Shown in pieces: positions 56,901 through 64,000 of a DNA stretch of 64,000 nucleotides. Source of the stretch: Dehalococcoidia bacterium. GTDB lineage: Bacteria; Chloroflexota; Dehalococcoidia; SpSt-223. Positions within the stretch are counted from its first letter, which is position 1; the number at the start of each line of letters is the position of its first letter. The DNA is taken from positions 1 to 64,000 of the forward strand of contig BPIC01000008.1 in the NCBI GenBank assembly GCA_026003895.1, written 5' to 3'. Below the pieces are notes generated by a model. The model saw only the letters and a list, made by a program, of their open reading frames with translations, was not told the origin of the DNA and made no database searches. The position numbers were made by a program, and so were the translations under genes.

Positions 56901-57250
56901 ACCACGGTGAGGACGACCACCAGTGGGGCCGTGATCCGGGTCGGTGCAAATCCGGGCGGAGCATCAACGCAGCTCTTCGTCGATTACGAGCCGATACCGG
57001 GCGGGCCGCTCGTCAGTGTCCTTGGCGCGACAATCCCGCGGGGACATGGGGACCGGTGACGGTGGCGGCGTCCCTCGCCGACCTGCCGGCGGGGACGACT
57101 TTTCCGCTATCGCGTGCGCTCGTCAGTCTCGCAGGCACGTCGGCCAGCGCCGACGGCCAATTCACGACACTGAGCGGAAGGCTGTTCACGCCAGCCGCTG
57201 CGCTGAAACGCGACGCCCTAGGAGCACCGACGCGGCCAACCGGCCGCAAC
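53989..57250 (+). CDS. Large surface protein: FG-GAP, TIG, Ig-like and PKD domains; frameshifted near the C-terminus
   Basis: A secreted protein of about 1,080 residues. It has a signal peptide (RRLALTTLVVLWLASLPAADSVRAQ), then about seven FG-GAP-like repeats (GTSVAVSADGSTIVVGAPA and variants, 54.1-55.28 kb). A TIG/IPT domain (55.29-55.52 kb) is followed by four two-Cys Ig-like repeats (55.53-56.64 kb), then a PKD-like domain (VTFDWSLGTG.., 56.71-56.9 kb) and a final segment. Frame breaks lie near 56555, 56700 and 57040; all domains can still be rebuilt. TATACT at 53955 is a likely -10. A ribosome site GGAGG fits TTG 53995 better than ATG 53989. It may bind surfaces or glycans; the exact end is unclear. 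Confidence 0.8.
55531..56640 (+). repeat. Four tandem two-cysteine Ig-like repeats
   Basis: Four units of about 270 bases (90 residues) lie head to tail at about 55531, 55801, 56068 and 56360. Each has P-S-L-V-G, a G-x-V-x-V strand, then TGE-x-CSA(x7-9)C-x-LVFATPG-x-RS, then a Y/F-x-G-N core. Each unit has exactly two Cys, about 10-12 residues apart, which could form a local disulfide. The last unit is split by a frame change near 56555. Confidence 0.8.
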
Positions 57251-57317
57251 TGCCGCCGGCCGTCGCAGCCTATACTTCCGGCGCCGCCGCCGGCGGCCAC
57301 GGAGGCTCCTACTCGGC

Positions 57318-58218
57318 ATGCGAACACCTCGCCCTCTCGGCTCTTGTCCTCGTTCTTGCATCGACCACCGCTTGTCTGCCGCTGCCCACACTCGCCCGCT
57401 CTCAACCGCCGACTCCGACAGCGGAGGCCGCCCACCGTTCCGCCGACGGTGGCGGCGCCGACGACGATCGCGCCGTCGCCAACGGCGCGCACCGCTGGGG
57501 CGGTCGCGAGCCCGACTCGCCCAGTCCCGATGGGAAACGCCCACCCGCGTTGACTTCGACTCGCCCGGCGGCGACGATGACACCTGCGGCAGCGACGCCA
57601 ACCCGGCCGGCGGGCGACGGCAACAGCGGTGTTGACTTCCGCGCCTGCGCCGAATGACCTCCTCTTTCCGGTTGCTCGCGATCGCGCCCTGCCGGCGAGC
57701 TATGTGCCGCCCGATCTCGTTTCCGTCGACACCGTCGCCCGGACGGTGCGCGGAACCCATCAAGTGCGTCAGGTGGTCCTTGATGATCTCGCACGCATGA
57801 TTCGCGACATGCAGGCTGCTGGACTGAACCCCGTAATCTCGTCTGCCTACCGCTCGTACGCGGTCCAACAATCGACCTATGCCTATTGGGTGCAGACGCC
57901 TCGGGGCGGCCGAGGCCGATCGAGTGAGCGCCAAGCCCGGCCATAGCGAGCATCAGCTTGGGACCGCGATCGACTTCGCGAGCGCGGAAAATGGCTACGA
58001 GTTGGATGAGAGCTTCGCGAACACGCGTGAAGGCAAATGGCTGCTGGCGAACGCCACTCGATACGGGTTCGTGCTCAGTTACCCGGCCGGGGCGGAATCG
58101 ATCACCGGCTATGCCTACGAGCCGTGGGCACTATCGTTATGTTGGACCGACCCACGCGCAGGCAATTGCAGCCTCGGGACGTCCGCCGATCGAATACTAC
58201 CGCTCGCGGAGCCGCTAA
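57318..58218 (+). CDS. VanY-family D-alanyl-D-alanine carboxypeptidase lipoprotein, frameshifted
   Basis: A lipoprotein zinc carboxypeptidase of about 295 residues when rebuilt. The signal peptide is LVLVLASTTAC after ATG 57318. A Pro/Thr-rich linker (57.4-57.63 kb) then switches frame at least twice. The catalytic domain has VISSAYRSYAVQ, then SAKPGHSEHQLGTAIDF (SxHxxGxAxD zinc motif) and, after one extra G in GGG at 58126-58128, YEPWHYRYVGP (second zinc His). A further shift lies near 57899. It would trim D-Ala from peptidoglycan stem peptides at the cell surface. It follows the surface protein on the same strand. Confidence 0.82.
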
Positions 58219-58223
58219 ACGCC

Positions 58224-59082
58224 CTAGAGGCGAGGGTCGAGGATGTCGCGAAGCGCGTCGCCGAGCGTGTTGACGGCCAGCACCGTGATCGTGATCGCTA
58301 GCCCGGGAAAGATGGCAATCCACCAAGCATTGTCGACATAGCTTCGCCCATCCGACAGAAGGTTGCCCCAAGAGGGGGTCGGCGGCTGGACGCCCAAGCC
58401 AAGGAAGCTCAGGCTGCTCTCGACGAGAATGAGGGTCGCGATGGAAAGAGTCCAAAAGCACCAAGTTCGGGGAGAGGACGTTTGGCAGAATATGTTGAGC
58501 GACGAATTCGGCGGTTCCCCGCGCCGGCGGCGCGTGCTGCTTCGACATACTCGATTCGCCGCAAGCGTAAGGTGAGGCCCCGCGTGATGCGGGCATAGAA
58601 GACCCAGCCGGCGACCGACAACAGCGCGACCAGAACGATGAGGTTCGACCCCAGGACGGCGATCACCGCGATGGCGACGACCAAGAAAGGAAAGGCGATC
58701 TGGATGTCGGACAGCCGCATGATGAACCGGTCGATCAGCCCACCGAAATAGCCAGCCGTCAAGCCGAGAGTGACACCAAGCGTCGCTGAAAGGGTTGCGG
58801 CGACGAACCCTATCGTTAGCGAGACGCGCGCCCCGAAGAAGATAATGCGTGAAAGCATGTCTCGGCCAAATCGGTCGGTACCGAGCGGATTAGTCCGCCA
58901 CTCCGCCAGGGAGCCAGAATGGCGGCTTTAACTGTTCGGAAAGCGCTTGGGCGGTCGGGTCGTGCGGCGCAAGCAGATCGGCGAACACCGCCACCAAGAT
59001 GAGCGCGACGAGGACAATGGACGCGACAATCGCTGCCGGCCGCGACCGGTAGCGCCGCCAGAGCCGCTGGCGGTTTGCTCAC
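58224..59082 (-). pseudogene. DppC-type ABC transporter permease, three or more frameshifts
   Basis: When rebuilt, this is a permease of about 285 residues with six TM segments. It has AAIVASIVLVALILVAVFADLLAPHDP, NPLGTDRFGRDMLSRII (broken by an extra base near 58893), FFGARVSLTIGFVAATLSATLG, GYFGGLIDRFIMRLSDIQIAFPF, the EAA loop RIEYVEAARAAGAGNRRI, and SFLGLGVQPPTPSWGNLLSDG. The last part is in another frame after 58480-58500 and near 58445. It ends in DILDPRL and a TAG at 58224. GTG 59082 is the likely start. Nothing internal is lost, so the breaks may be errors. Confidence 0.75.
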
Positions 59083-59120
59083 CTCGCGCGATGATGGAAC
59101 CCGGAGGGTGACCGTTTGCC

Positions 59121-60056
59121 TCAGCCCACTGGCGCCTGCCCGTTGAATGCCGTGGGTCGATAAGCCGATAGAGCCAATCGGTGAAGAAGTTCACCAGCAC
59201 CACAATGAGTCGCGATCAAAAACAACGGTCGCCTGCACCACGGGATAGTCCCGTCCAAAAATGGAATCGACGAGCTGTCGGCCGACGCCGTTGTAGGTGA
59301 AGACCGTCTCGACGACCACCGCGCCCGCTTAGCAACAGCGAGAAATCGAGCGAGACGGCGGTGACCACCGGGATTAGGCTGTTGCGGAGGGCATGACCGA
59401 GGAGAACGGCGCGTCGCGACAGCCCTTTGGCATGCGCCGTTCGAATGTAATCCTGCGACAAGGTTTCCAGCATCTCAGAGCGTACCAGCCTGGTCATTCG
59501 CGCGACATAAAAGGCGGCGAGGGTAATCGTCGGCAGCACGAGGTGACGTGGTTCGCCCGATCCGAAGGTCGGCAGCCAGCGCAGCGTCACCGCGAAGATC
59601 AGGACTCAACCACAATGCCAAGCCAAAAATTCGGCATCGCTTGGCCGAGCGCGGCCAGGAGCATGATGCCCCGCTCGTCTGGGTGGCCGCGCCGAACCGC
59701 CCGCGAGAATGCCGAGCGGCACCGAGACGAGCAGCGAGACGGTGATCGCCGCGATGGTCAGCTGAATGGTCGCCGGCAGCCGCTCCAGCACCATCTGAAA
59801 GGCTGGCTTGCCATACCGGATCGAGCGGCCGAAGTCGAGGGCGCGCGGTTTGACCGACAAAGCGAGCGTATTGGACGAGGAGTGGCTCGTCTAATCCAAG
59901 GCTCTGGCGAATTGCCAGCACCTCTTCGGCGGTGGGGTTCGGCCCGGTCAGCATCGAGACCGGGTCGCCCGAAAGCCGCAGGAGGAAGAAGAGACCCGTC
60001 ATGATGCCAACCAGCACGAGAACGAGCTGGCCGGCAAACGCCAATGCGCGACGCAT
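59121..60056 (-). pseudogene. DppB-type ABC transporter permease, at least four frameshifts
   Basis: The rebuilt permease begins MRRALAFAGQLVLVLVGIMTG and has PTAEEVLAIRQSLGLDEP, then in a second frame RSIRYGKPAFQMVLERLPATIQLTIAAITVSLL (in parts). A third frame has HLVLPTITLAAFYVARMTRLVRSEM and SQDYIRTAHAKGLS, the EAA loop. A last frame has VLVNFFTDWLYRLIDPRHS. All TM segments are represented in order. It starts 4 bases after the binding protein stop (TAG, GGAA, ATG 60056), so the three genes form one operon. Confidence 0.75.
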
Positions 60057-60060
60057 TTCC

Positions 60061-61644
60061 CTACGCCTGCTTTTCCGTTTCCCAGATGTACACCGCCGTG
60101 TCGTAGGGAATGCGCAGCTTGGTGATCTTCTTGCTCGAGATCGCCGGGAAAATCTTGGTAAGCGATGAAGATTGCTGGGTACTCCTCGCGCATCAACTCG
60201 GCCATGCGGAAGATCTGTTGCTTGCGCTTCTCTTGATCGAGCTCGATCTTCTGTTGGGCGTAGAGCCGGTCGAACTCCCTCGTTCGGGAAGTAGTCTTGA
60301 AAGCCCGGCGGGCGGACGCCGAAGGAGGCCGCTGCGCCGTCGAAGGTCGCGCAGGGCAAAGTAGTCGGTCCGAAACGAGACGAGCGGGTTGTCGCTCTTG
60401 GTCGTAATCTGCGGGACGAAGACCGGGAACTCATAGATTTGGACGCGCGAGCGAAGCCCCACGTTGTTCAGATAGCCGGCGACGGCGGTCGCGAGCGGCT
60501 GGGTGGCAGCGACTGAACCAATCACCGCCTCGGCGCCTTCGAATCCGGCTTGACGGATGAGCGAACGCGCCCGCTCGGGATGTCGAACGGCACCGCCTTG
60601 ATGTTTTCGTTGTAGCCAAAGATCCCCGGCTGGAGCAATTGCCCTTGCGAGACTTTCGCGAAGCCGCCAAAGATGCGCTGGACAATTTCGTCCTTGTTGA
60701 CCGCGAGGTTTCGCGGCTTCGCGGACGCGCCGATCGGCAAAGGCGGGCGTGTTCTGGATGATGCCCATGATCGTGCACGACATCGACGGCACACGCGTCA
60801 CGTTGAAATCGGCTTGCAACCCGGCCACTTTGTCGCCCGGCGCGTTCAACACCATGTCGACCTCGCCGGTACGAAGCGCCGAGAGGAGCGTCGCCTCTTC
60901 CGCAATCGCGAGGAGACGAGCGCTCTGGATCTTTGACTTGCCACGCCAACTGCCGTCCCACGCCTCATAGACGATTCGATTGGCGGTGACAAACTCGACA
61001 AGTTTGAATGAACCGGTGCCAATCGGTTTCGTCTTCATGTCGCCGCCATTGCGGACATACTCCGGCGGCACCATGAACAGCATCGTCAGGTAGTTCAGCA
61101 GCAGCGGAAAGGGAGTTGCCGTCTTGATGCGGACGGTTGTCGAGTTGACGGGCTCGACAGCGGTGATGAAGTTGACCCGCGTCTTACTGTTGGCATGAAT
61201 GGGGTCGGTCGAGTTCTGGATGCGCTCGACGTTGAACTTGACGACCTCGGCGGTGAATGGTTCCCCGTTGGAGAACTTCACATCGTCCCGGAGCTTGAAC
61301 TCCATTGTCAGCGGGTCGATTCGCGTCCACGAAACGGCGAGCTGCGGCTGAAACTCGGTTCCGGCGTCGTTGAACGTGACGAGGGCGTCGAACATCTGCC
61401 GAGCAGCTTGAAAGCCGGAGTTCGAGAGGGTGCCATGGGGATCGAGCGTATCGGAGATGGTCGGCGCCCCGATGGTTAGGGTGTCGGAGAGGCGGCCGCC
61501 GCCCGGGGCCGGCGAGGTGGAGCCCGTCGTGGTGGGCGAGCACGCGGCGAGCGCTGCCGCACCGGCACTGAGCGCGAGAAACGAACGGCGATCGAGAAGC
61601 CGCTGGCCCTCACGGGCGATCAAATCGTCGAGTCGGTGCTCCAC
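60061..61644 (-). CDS. Dipeptide-type ABC transporter binding protein with Tat-like lipoprotein signal; frameshifted
   Basis: A family 5 solute-binding lipoprotein of about 520 residues. The N-terminus has a twin-arginine motif (DRRSFLALSAGAAALAAC) with the lipobox Cys near 35, suggesting Tat export. Landmarks: PQLAVSWTRIDPLTMEFKL, GTGSFKLVEFVTANRI, AFADRRVREA, then AVNKDEIVQRIFGGFAKVS in another frame, and a long in-frame stretch ARSLIRQAGFEGAEAVIG. The end AVYIWETEKQA to TAG 60061 is in a third frame. Breaks lie near 60710, 60580, 60340, 60285 and 60160. It heads the dpp-like operon with the two permeases. Confidence 0.82.
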
Positions 61645-61848
61645 CTGCGTACCCCCTTCGATCGGTCAGTTCCCAACGTGTGTTGGCTAGGATAGGAGAT
61701 TTCCGAATGCGAGGCGACAATATACACCGCACTGGCCAGTGGCGTCGGCGGCTCGGTCGTCGCGCGTTTGGCGCCCTCGGCTGTCGCTGGGGTGCGACCG
61801 CCCGCCCCGGTTGGAGCGGGCTGGGGAACAGGATCGGCGGTGACGCCG

Positions 61849-63435
61849 CTACTTCACTTTGTAGATCGAATCGAGGTTGTAGGCGTTTGGCGTCGGCAGG
61901 TCGACACCCTTGATCTTCGGGGTGTAGACGAAGAACTGCGACCGGCTGACCGTGTAGGCGACGGGCACATCCTCGCGGAAGACGCGGTTCGCTTGGAGGA
62001 AGATCTGGCGGCGCTTGGCGACGTCGGACTCGGCGTACGCCGCATCCATCAAGCGGTCCCACTCCGGATTGCAGTAGAGCATCGCGCGGCGCGGCGCTCC
62101 GGTCGGCTTGTCGCAACCGTAGAAGGTGCGGATGCCGGTGAAGAAGCCGTTGTCCTCGCCATTGCTCCCGCTCCAGAAGTCGCCTTTCGGGAGTTCGCGC
62201 CGGCCATACGCCTTATCGACAAAGACGCTCTCCTCATTTGGGATGAGCTCGAACTCGATGCCGATCGCCCGCATATCGGCTTGGAAAGCGACGATCATGT
62301 TCTGCTCGCCGCGTCCCGTTGAGTAGTCGAGGCCGCCCGGAAGCCGAAAGCCATTCGGGTAGCCGGCCTCGGCGAGCAGCGCCTTGGCGCGATTGACGTC
62401 GTAGGGGATCGGCTGGACGGACGGGTCGTAGTAGTCACTGTCGGGAACCGCTACCTGACCTGTCGGCCGCGCGTAGCCACCATACAATCCGGTCGCCATC
62501 GCTTCCTTATTCACGGCATAGTTAATCGCGAGGCGCACGCGCTTGTCCTTCAACGGGGTGTCGCGCAACTCGTACGAGCCTTGGGGCATTGCGATCTGCG
62601 CTGACGAGTTCAGCTGTGACGTGACGACGATTCCGCGCTGCTTCAACTGATTCGCCTGGTCGCCGGAAAACCCAAAGGTTGCGATGTCGATCTCACCCTG
62701 GGTGAGACCGTTCATCACTTGGACGGCTTCGGGGATGAGGCGGAACAGGATTTCGTTGGCGATCGGCTTGCGGAAGGCGTGCCCCTCGGGGCGCTTCCGA
62801 TAGTGAATGAGGTTCGCCTGCTGGAAACTCACCAGCTCATAAGGCCCACTGCCCATTGGCTTCTGGACAAAGGCGTCAAAGCCGATGGACTGGTAGTACT
62901 TCTTGGGCAAGATCCAAATGAACGGTCCACCGTTCGGGATTGCCGCATTCGGTGCGGAGAGCTTCAGTTCGACTGTCGTCGGCGTCGGGTTGGTCACGCT
63001 GGTGACGTTCAGAAGATACGACGTCTGTGCCCATCGTCTGTCGAGGATCTCTTGCATGCTGAAGGCGACATCTTCCGAGGTAAGCGGATCGCCATTCGCG
63101 AACTTCACGTCCGATCGGATGGTGAACGTCCAGGTCAGCCCGTCGGGCGAGACCGCCCAACGCTCGGCGATCGACGGTCGCACTTCGTACTTTGGGCCGA
63201 AGGACGTGAGATTGTCGTACAACGGCCAGTACTGAAAGAGGTTGGTGCGGGAAGCTTGCGGCGTCGGGTTGCCAATCATGACGCCGACGGCGACGCGCAG
63301 CACTTGCTGTTCATCACGCTGTTCCGCAGGCGCCGCCGGGGCAGCGCCGCCGGGTGTGGCACTGGGAGAGGCCGGCGCGCAGGCGACGCTGACGAGCATC
63401 GCAAACGCAAATAGTCGAGCGGACCGTGCGCGCAT
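61849..63435 (-). CDS. Dipeptide-type ABC transporter binding lipoprotein (intact)
   Basis: A 528-residue family 5 solute-binding lipoprotein with a Sec-type signal peptide (RLFAFAMLVSVACAPASP; Cys at about 19). Landmarks are PSIAERWAVSPDGLTWTF, VKFANGDPLTSEDVAFS, GSGPYELVSFQQANLIHYRK, VRLAINYAVNKEAMATGLYGG, and RAKALLAEAGYPNGFRLPGG. The frame is unbroken, unlike its neighbours. ATG 63435 follows GGTGGAGGG. It lies 204 bases upstream of the Tat-type binding protein on the same strand, so one transporter may be served by two receptors with different ligands. Confidence 0.9.
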   Translation of the reverse strand: MRARSARLFAFAMLVSVACAPASPSATPGGAAPAAPAEQRDEQQVLRVAVGVMIGNPTPQASRTNLFQYWPLYDNLTSFGPKYEVRPSIAERWAVSPDGLTWTFTIRSDVKFANGDPLTSEDVAFSMQEILDRRWAQTSYLLNVTSVTNPTPTTVELKLSAPNAAIPNGGPFIWILPKKYYQSIGFDAFVQKPMGSGPYELVSFQQANLIHYRKRPEGHAFRKPIANEILFRLIPEAVQVMNGLTQGEIDIATFGFSGDQANQLKQRGIVVTSQLNSSAQIAMPQGSYELRDTPLKDKRVRLAINYAVNKEAMATGLYGGYARPTGQVAVPDSDYYDPSVQPIPYDVNRAKALLAEAGYPNGFRLPGGLDYSTGRGEQNMIVAFQADMRAIGIEFELIPNEESVFVDKAYGRRELPKGDFWSGSNGEDNGFFTGIRTFYGCDKPTGAPRRAMLYCNPEWDRLMDAAYAESDVAKRRQIFLQANRVFREDVPVAYTVSRSQFFVYTPKIKGVDLPTPNAYNLDSIYKVK

Positions 63436-63511
63436 ACACCCTCCACCAGGGATATCGTAGACAGTCCTTCGCATTGTACGTACCGAGCTGGAGAAGTCAA
63501 CGTTTATCGCG

Positions 63512-64000
63512 CTACTCGCTCAGCAGCTCGGACACCGGAACGAGGTCGAATTCGCGCTCGCGGAGCCGCCGGATCAGGTCAGGGAGTACTTGGGCTGTCT
63601 GCGGCCTCGTGAGATGGGCGACGATGATGTCGCCCGGTTCGGCGCGAGTCACGGTGCGGCGGAGTAGCTGCTCCGCCGACGTCTGCTCCATCCAGTCGAG
63701 CGTGTCGAGCGATCAGGAGATGGAGTAGTAGCCGAGCTCACCAATGACGCGGTTCACCCGGGCGTGTCCCGGTCGCCGGATGGCGGGCGAAACCACGGTT
63801 TCGTCCGCACGCCGCCGTGGCGGAAGATCGCGTCGTCGCCGCGTTCGAGCTCCTCGCGGATGGCGCTGTTCGAGATCGCCGTGACGTTCGGATGGCTGTA
63901 CCTGTGGTTCCCCAGTTCATGGCCGTCGGCGACCAGTCGGGCGACGATTTCAGGATGCTGGTCAGCCCACCAGCCGGTCAGGAACATTGTGGATCGGACG
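63512..64000 (-). CDS. Polysaccharide deacetylase (NodB) domain protein, partial; frameshift and in-frame stop
   Basis: A carbohydrate esterase 4 domain running off the right edge. Motif 2 (HELGNHRYSHP, metal His pair) and motif 3 (WFRPPSGDRD) are present. The frame then changes near 63760, and GELGYYSIS is followed by a TGA (63713-63715) at the place where family members have Trp before SLDTLDWMEQ. The end PGDIIVAHLTRPQTAQVL to REFDLVPVSELLSE and TAG 63512 is family-like. CE4 enzymes remove N- or O-acetyl groups from chitin-like or peptidoglycan sugars. Confidence 0.75.

Noticed and set aside
63713..63715. Reassignment of TGA to Trp or selenocysteine
   Set aside because: TGA is the normal stop of many clear genes here (for example at 2154 and 14201), and no SECIS-like element or selenium gene is visible. 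A point change or error is simpler.
1..64000. tRNA, rRNA, CRISPR array, insertion sequence or prophage
   Set aside because: No tRNA cloverleaf, rRNA segment, regular spaced repeats, transposase, integrase or phage structural gene was recognised by reading. Short tRNAs could be missed without a covariance search.

Overview
This is a GC-rich bacterial stretch with many GTG starts, tightly packed or overlapping genes on both strands, and 0.3-0.75 kb empty gaps between gene groups. The gene types fit an uncultured Chloroflexota-like bacterium (for example Thermomicrobia or Dehalococcoidia relatives): several dipeptide-type ABC importers with lipoprotein binding proteins, luciferase-like flavin oxidoreductases, two DinB proteins, a PadR regulator with a glycine- and aromatic-rich N-terminus, an Acg-type nitroreductase, a MaoC protein and a one-TM Ser/Thr kinase. 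This placement is an inference from gene content. No rRNA, tRNA, CRISPR array, integrase or insertion sequence was recognised.

Layout. 0-10 kb: an amylo-alpha-1,6-glucosidase running off the left edge, a DUF983/glycosyltransferase pair, a cytochrome P450 with a dyad operator, an autoregulated-looking PadR gene, DUF2071, a methyltransferase, an FMN hydroxy-acid oxidase convergent with a GntR regulator, and an orphan OmpR-type response regulator. 11-17.5 kb: a catabolic-looking set (cupin, Fe-S/FMN/FAD enoate reductase, VOC dioxygenase-like protein) followed by an eroded acyl-CoA dehydrogenase, then a lipid kinase and a MarR regulator. 18-28 kb: MutS, a lipoprotein, a Ser/Thr kinase, DinB, a membrane protein, a MetE-like protein with an MFS exporter, and MaoC. 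28.4-41.3 kb: an amidohydrolase, a binding protein, a luciferase-like enzyme, then much broken sequence with remnants of at least two dipeptide ABC transporters, a second amidohydrolase, ThpR, a zinc alcohol dehydrogenase, a cupin and a flavin amine-oxidase-like enzyme. 41.3-50.2 kb: a second lipid kinase, a nitrilase-fold protein lacking catalytic residues coupled to an XRE regulator, a small protein family with two members, a second luciferase-like enzyme, GNAT, NERD, DinB and Acg proteins. 50.3-58.2 kb: secreted or surface proteins (subtilase with beta/gamma-crystallin domains, a transferase, a large FG-GAP/TIG/Ig/PKD protein, a VanY carboxypeptidase). 58.2-64 kb: a dipeptide ABC transporter with two binding proteins and a polysaccharide deacetylase cut by the right edge.

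The most striking global property is the many broken reading frames, concentrated at 30.5-41.3 kb and 56.5-61 kb. Many are consistent with one extra base in a short homopolymer run, and the protein can be rebuilt almost completely across them, which suggests sequencing or assembly error. Others have lost whole internal parts and look like true gene decay: the acyl-CoA dehydrogenase at 15.2 kb, permease remnants at 33.3-34.3 kb, and the binding protein-permease junction at 38.8 kb.

I found no complete new multi-gene system. The best candidates for something undescribed are the XRE/pseudo-nitrilase pair with its divergent small acidic protein (43-44 kb, second copy at 50.0 kb), the two-Cys Ig-like repeat surface protein, and the crystallin-domain subtilase. 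All calls are from reading the sequence; no database search was run.
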